In this document: positions 51,430 to 51,580 of the stretch, piece after piece
Position numbering within the stretch: position 1 is the stretch's first letter
Layout: every line of letters starts with the position of its first letter
Assembly: GCA_001723645.1 (NCBI GenBank)
Contig: MDLC01000018.1
Span: 1 to 51,580, forward strand
From: Candidatus Endobugula sertula
Lineage (GTDB): Bacteria; Pseudomonadota; Gammaproteobacteria; Pseudomonadales; Cellvibrionaceae
DNA length: 51,580 bases
Reading direction: 5' to 3'
The notes under the pieces: generated by a model
What the model saw: the letters and a program-made list of their open reading frames with translations, nothing else
Databases searched by the model: none
Told to the model about the DNA's origin: nothing
Translations under genes and position numbers: made by a program

Positions 51430-51580
51430 GAGTAAAGTGATGGGTAAGGGGCGCTGAGGTCTGAGAAGAAAATGATTTGATCTCACTGTCGATATGGGTG
51501 ATTCTTGCGTATTCCACTGAAGATGATCACCGCCAACGATTAAACATGATCGCTTTTTCTTCCTAAGCATTCAGAATGTT
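51430..51580. mobile_element. Possible IS21-type terminal region
   Basis: On the minus strand GCGATCATG, GGCGGTGATCATC and CAGTGGAATACGCA recall the multiple terminal repeats of IS21-family elements (from memory). No transposase is visible within the window. It abuts the broken end of the cdiA stub. Confidence 0.3.

Overview
The window reads as the chromosome of a moderately AT-rich gammaproteobacterium. The housekeeping order (zapE, zapG, degS, hisD, hisG, murA, ibaG, mlaC, yrbG, kdsD, kdsC, lptCAB, rpoN, ptsN, rapZ, npr, then darP, yhdP, mreDCB and gatCAB) is, from memory, close to that of Pseudomonas and relatives. The IS relics and toxin loci would suit a marine or host-associated member of the Oceanospirillales/Pseudomonadales, but the species cannot be named from this sequence.

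Layout. 1-7103 (minus) is the first 2,367 codons of a giant secreted RHS/YD-repeat protein that runs off the left edge just at the end of its RHS core. 7659-9883 is a tungstate-type ABC transporter operon in the order tupB-tupC-tupA. 9952-19239 holds yciO, a secretin-N-domain protein, zapE, zapG-degS (plus strand), hisG-hisD, murA, ibaG and a lone mlaC. 19444-29110 is a plus-strand run for Kdo synthesis, LPS transport, sigma-54 and the nitrogen PTS, ending with mgtE and darP.

29111-36113 is an accessory island placed between darP and yhdP. It carries a decayed Tn3-family transposase, a truncated arnB joined by a deletion to the 3' part of arnA, a glycosyltransferase, a Gfo/Idh/MocA oxidoreductase, a decayed IS4-family transposase and a stand-alone E2-type acyltransferase. 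Inverted copies of a roughly 75-bp structured repeat sit at both ends, and a third degenerate copy lies just inside the left end.

36114-42612 (minus) is yhdP and mreDCB. 43030-47537 (plus) is gatCAB, a PA4642-like gene and cysZ. Two TM2-domain genes follow, then an M48-family protein whose HExxH motif has become YEIAH. 49361-51580 is a second accessory zone: an IS110-like relic, a candidate immunity gene, an orphan CdiA-type toxin C-terminus with a frameshifted upstream stub, and a possible IS21-type end.

The core genes work together on the cell envelope: Kdo and LPS transport, murein precursor (MurA), rod shape (MreBCD), lipid traffic (MlaC, YhdP) and envelope stress (DegS). They sit beside PTS-Ntr/RapZ control and glutaminyl-tRNA amidation. 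The accessory parts deal with inter-bacterial competition (RHS, CdiA-CT) and surface glycan or lipid A modification (arn relic). No tRNA, rRNA or CRISPR array was seen.
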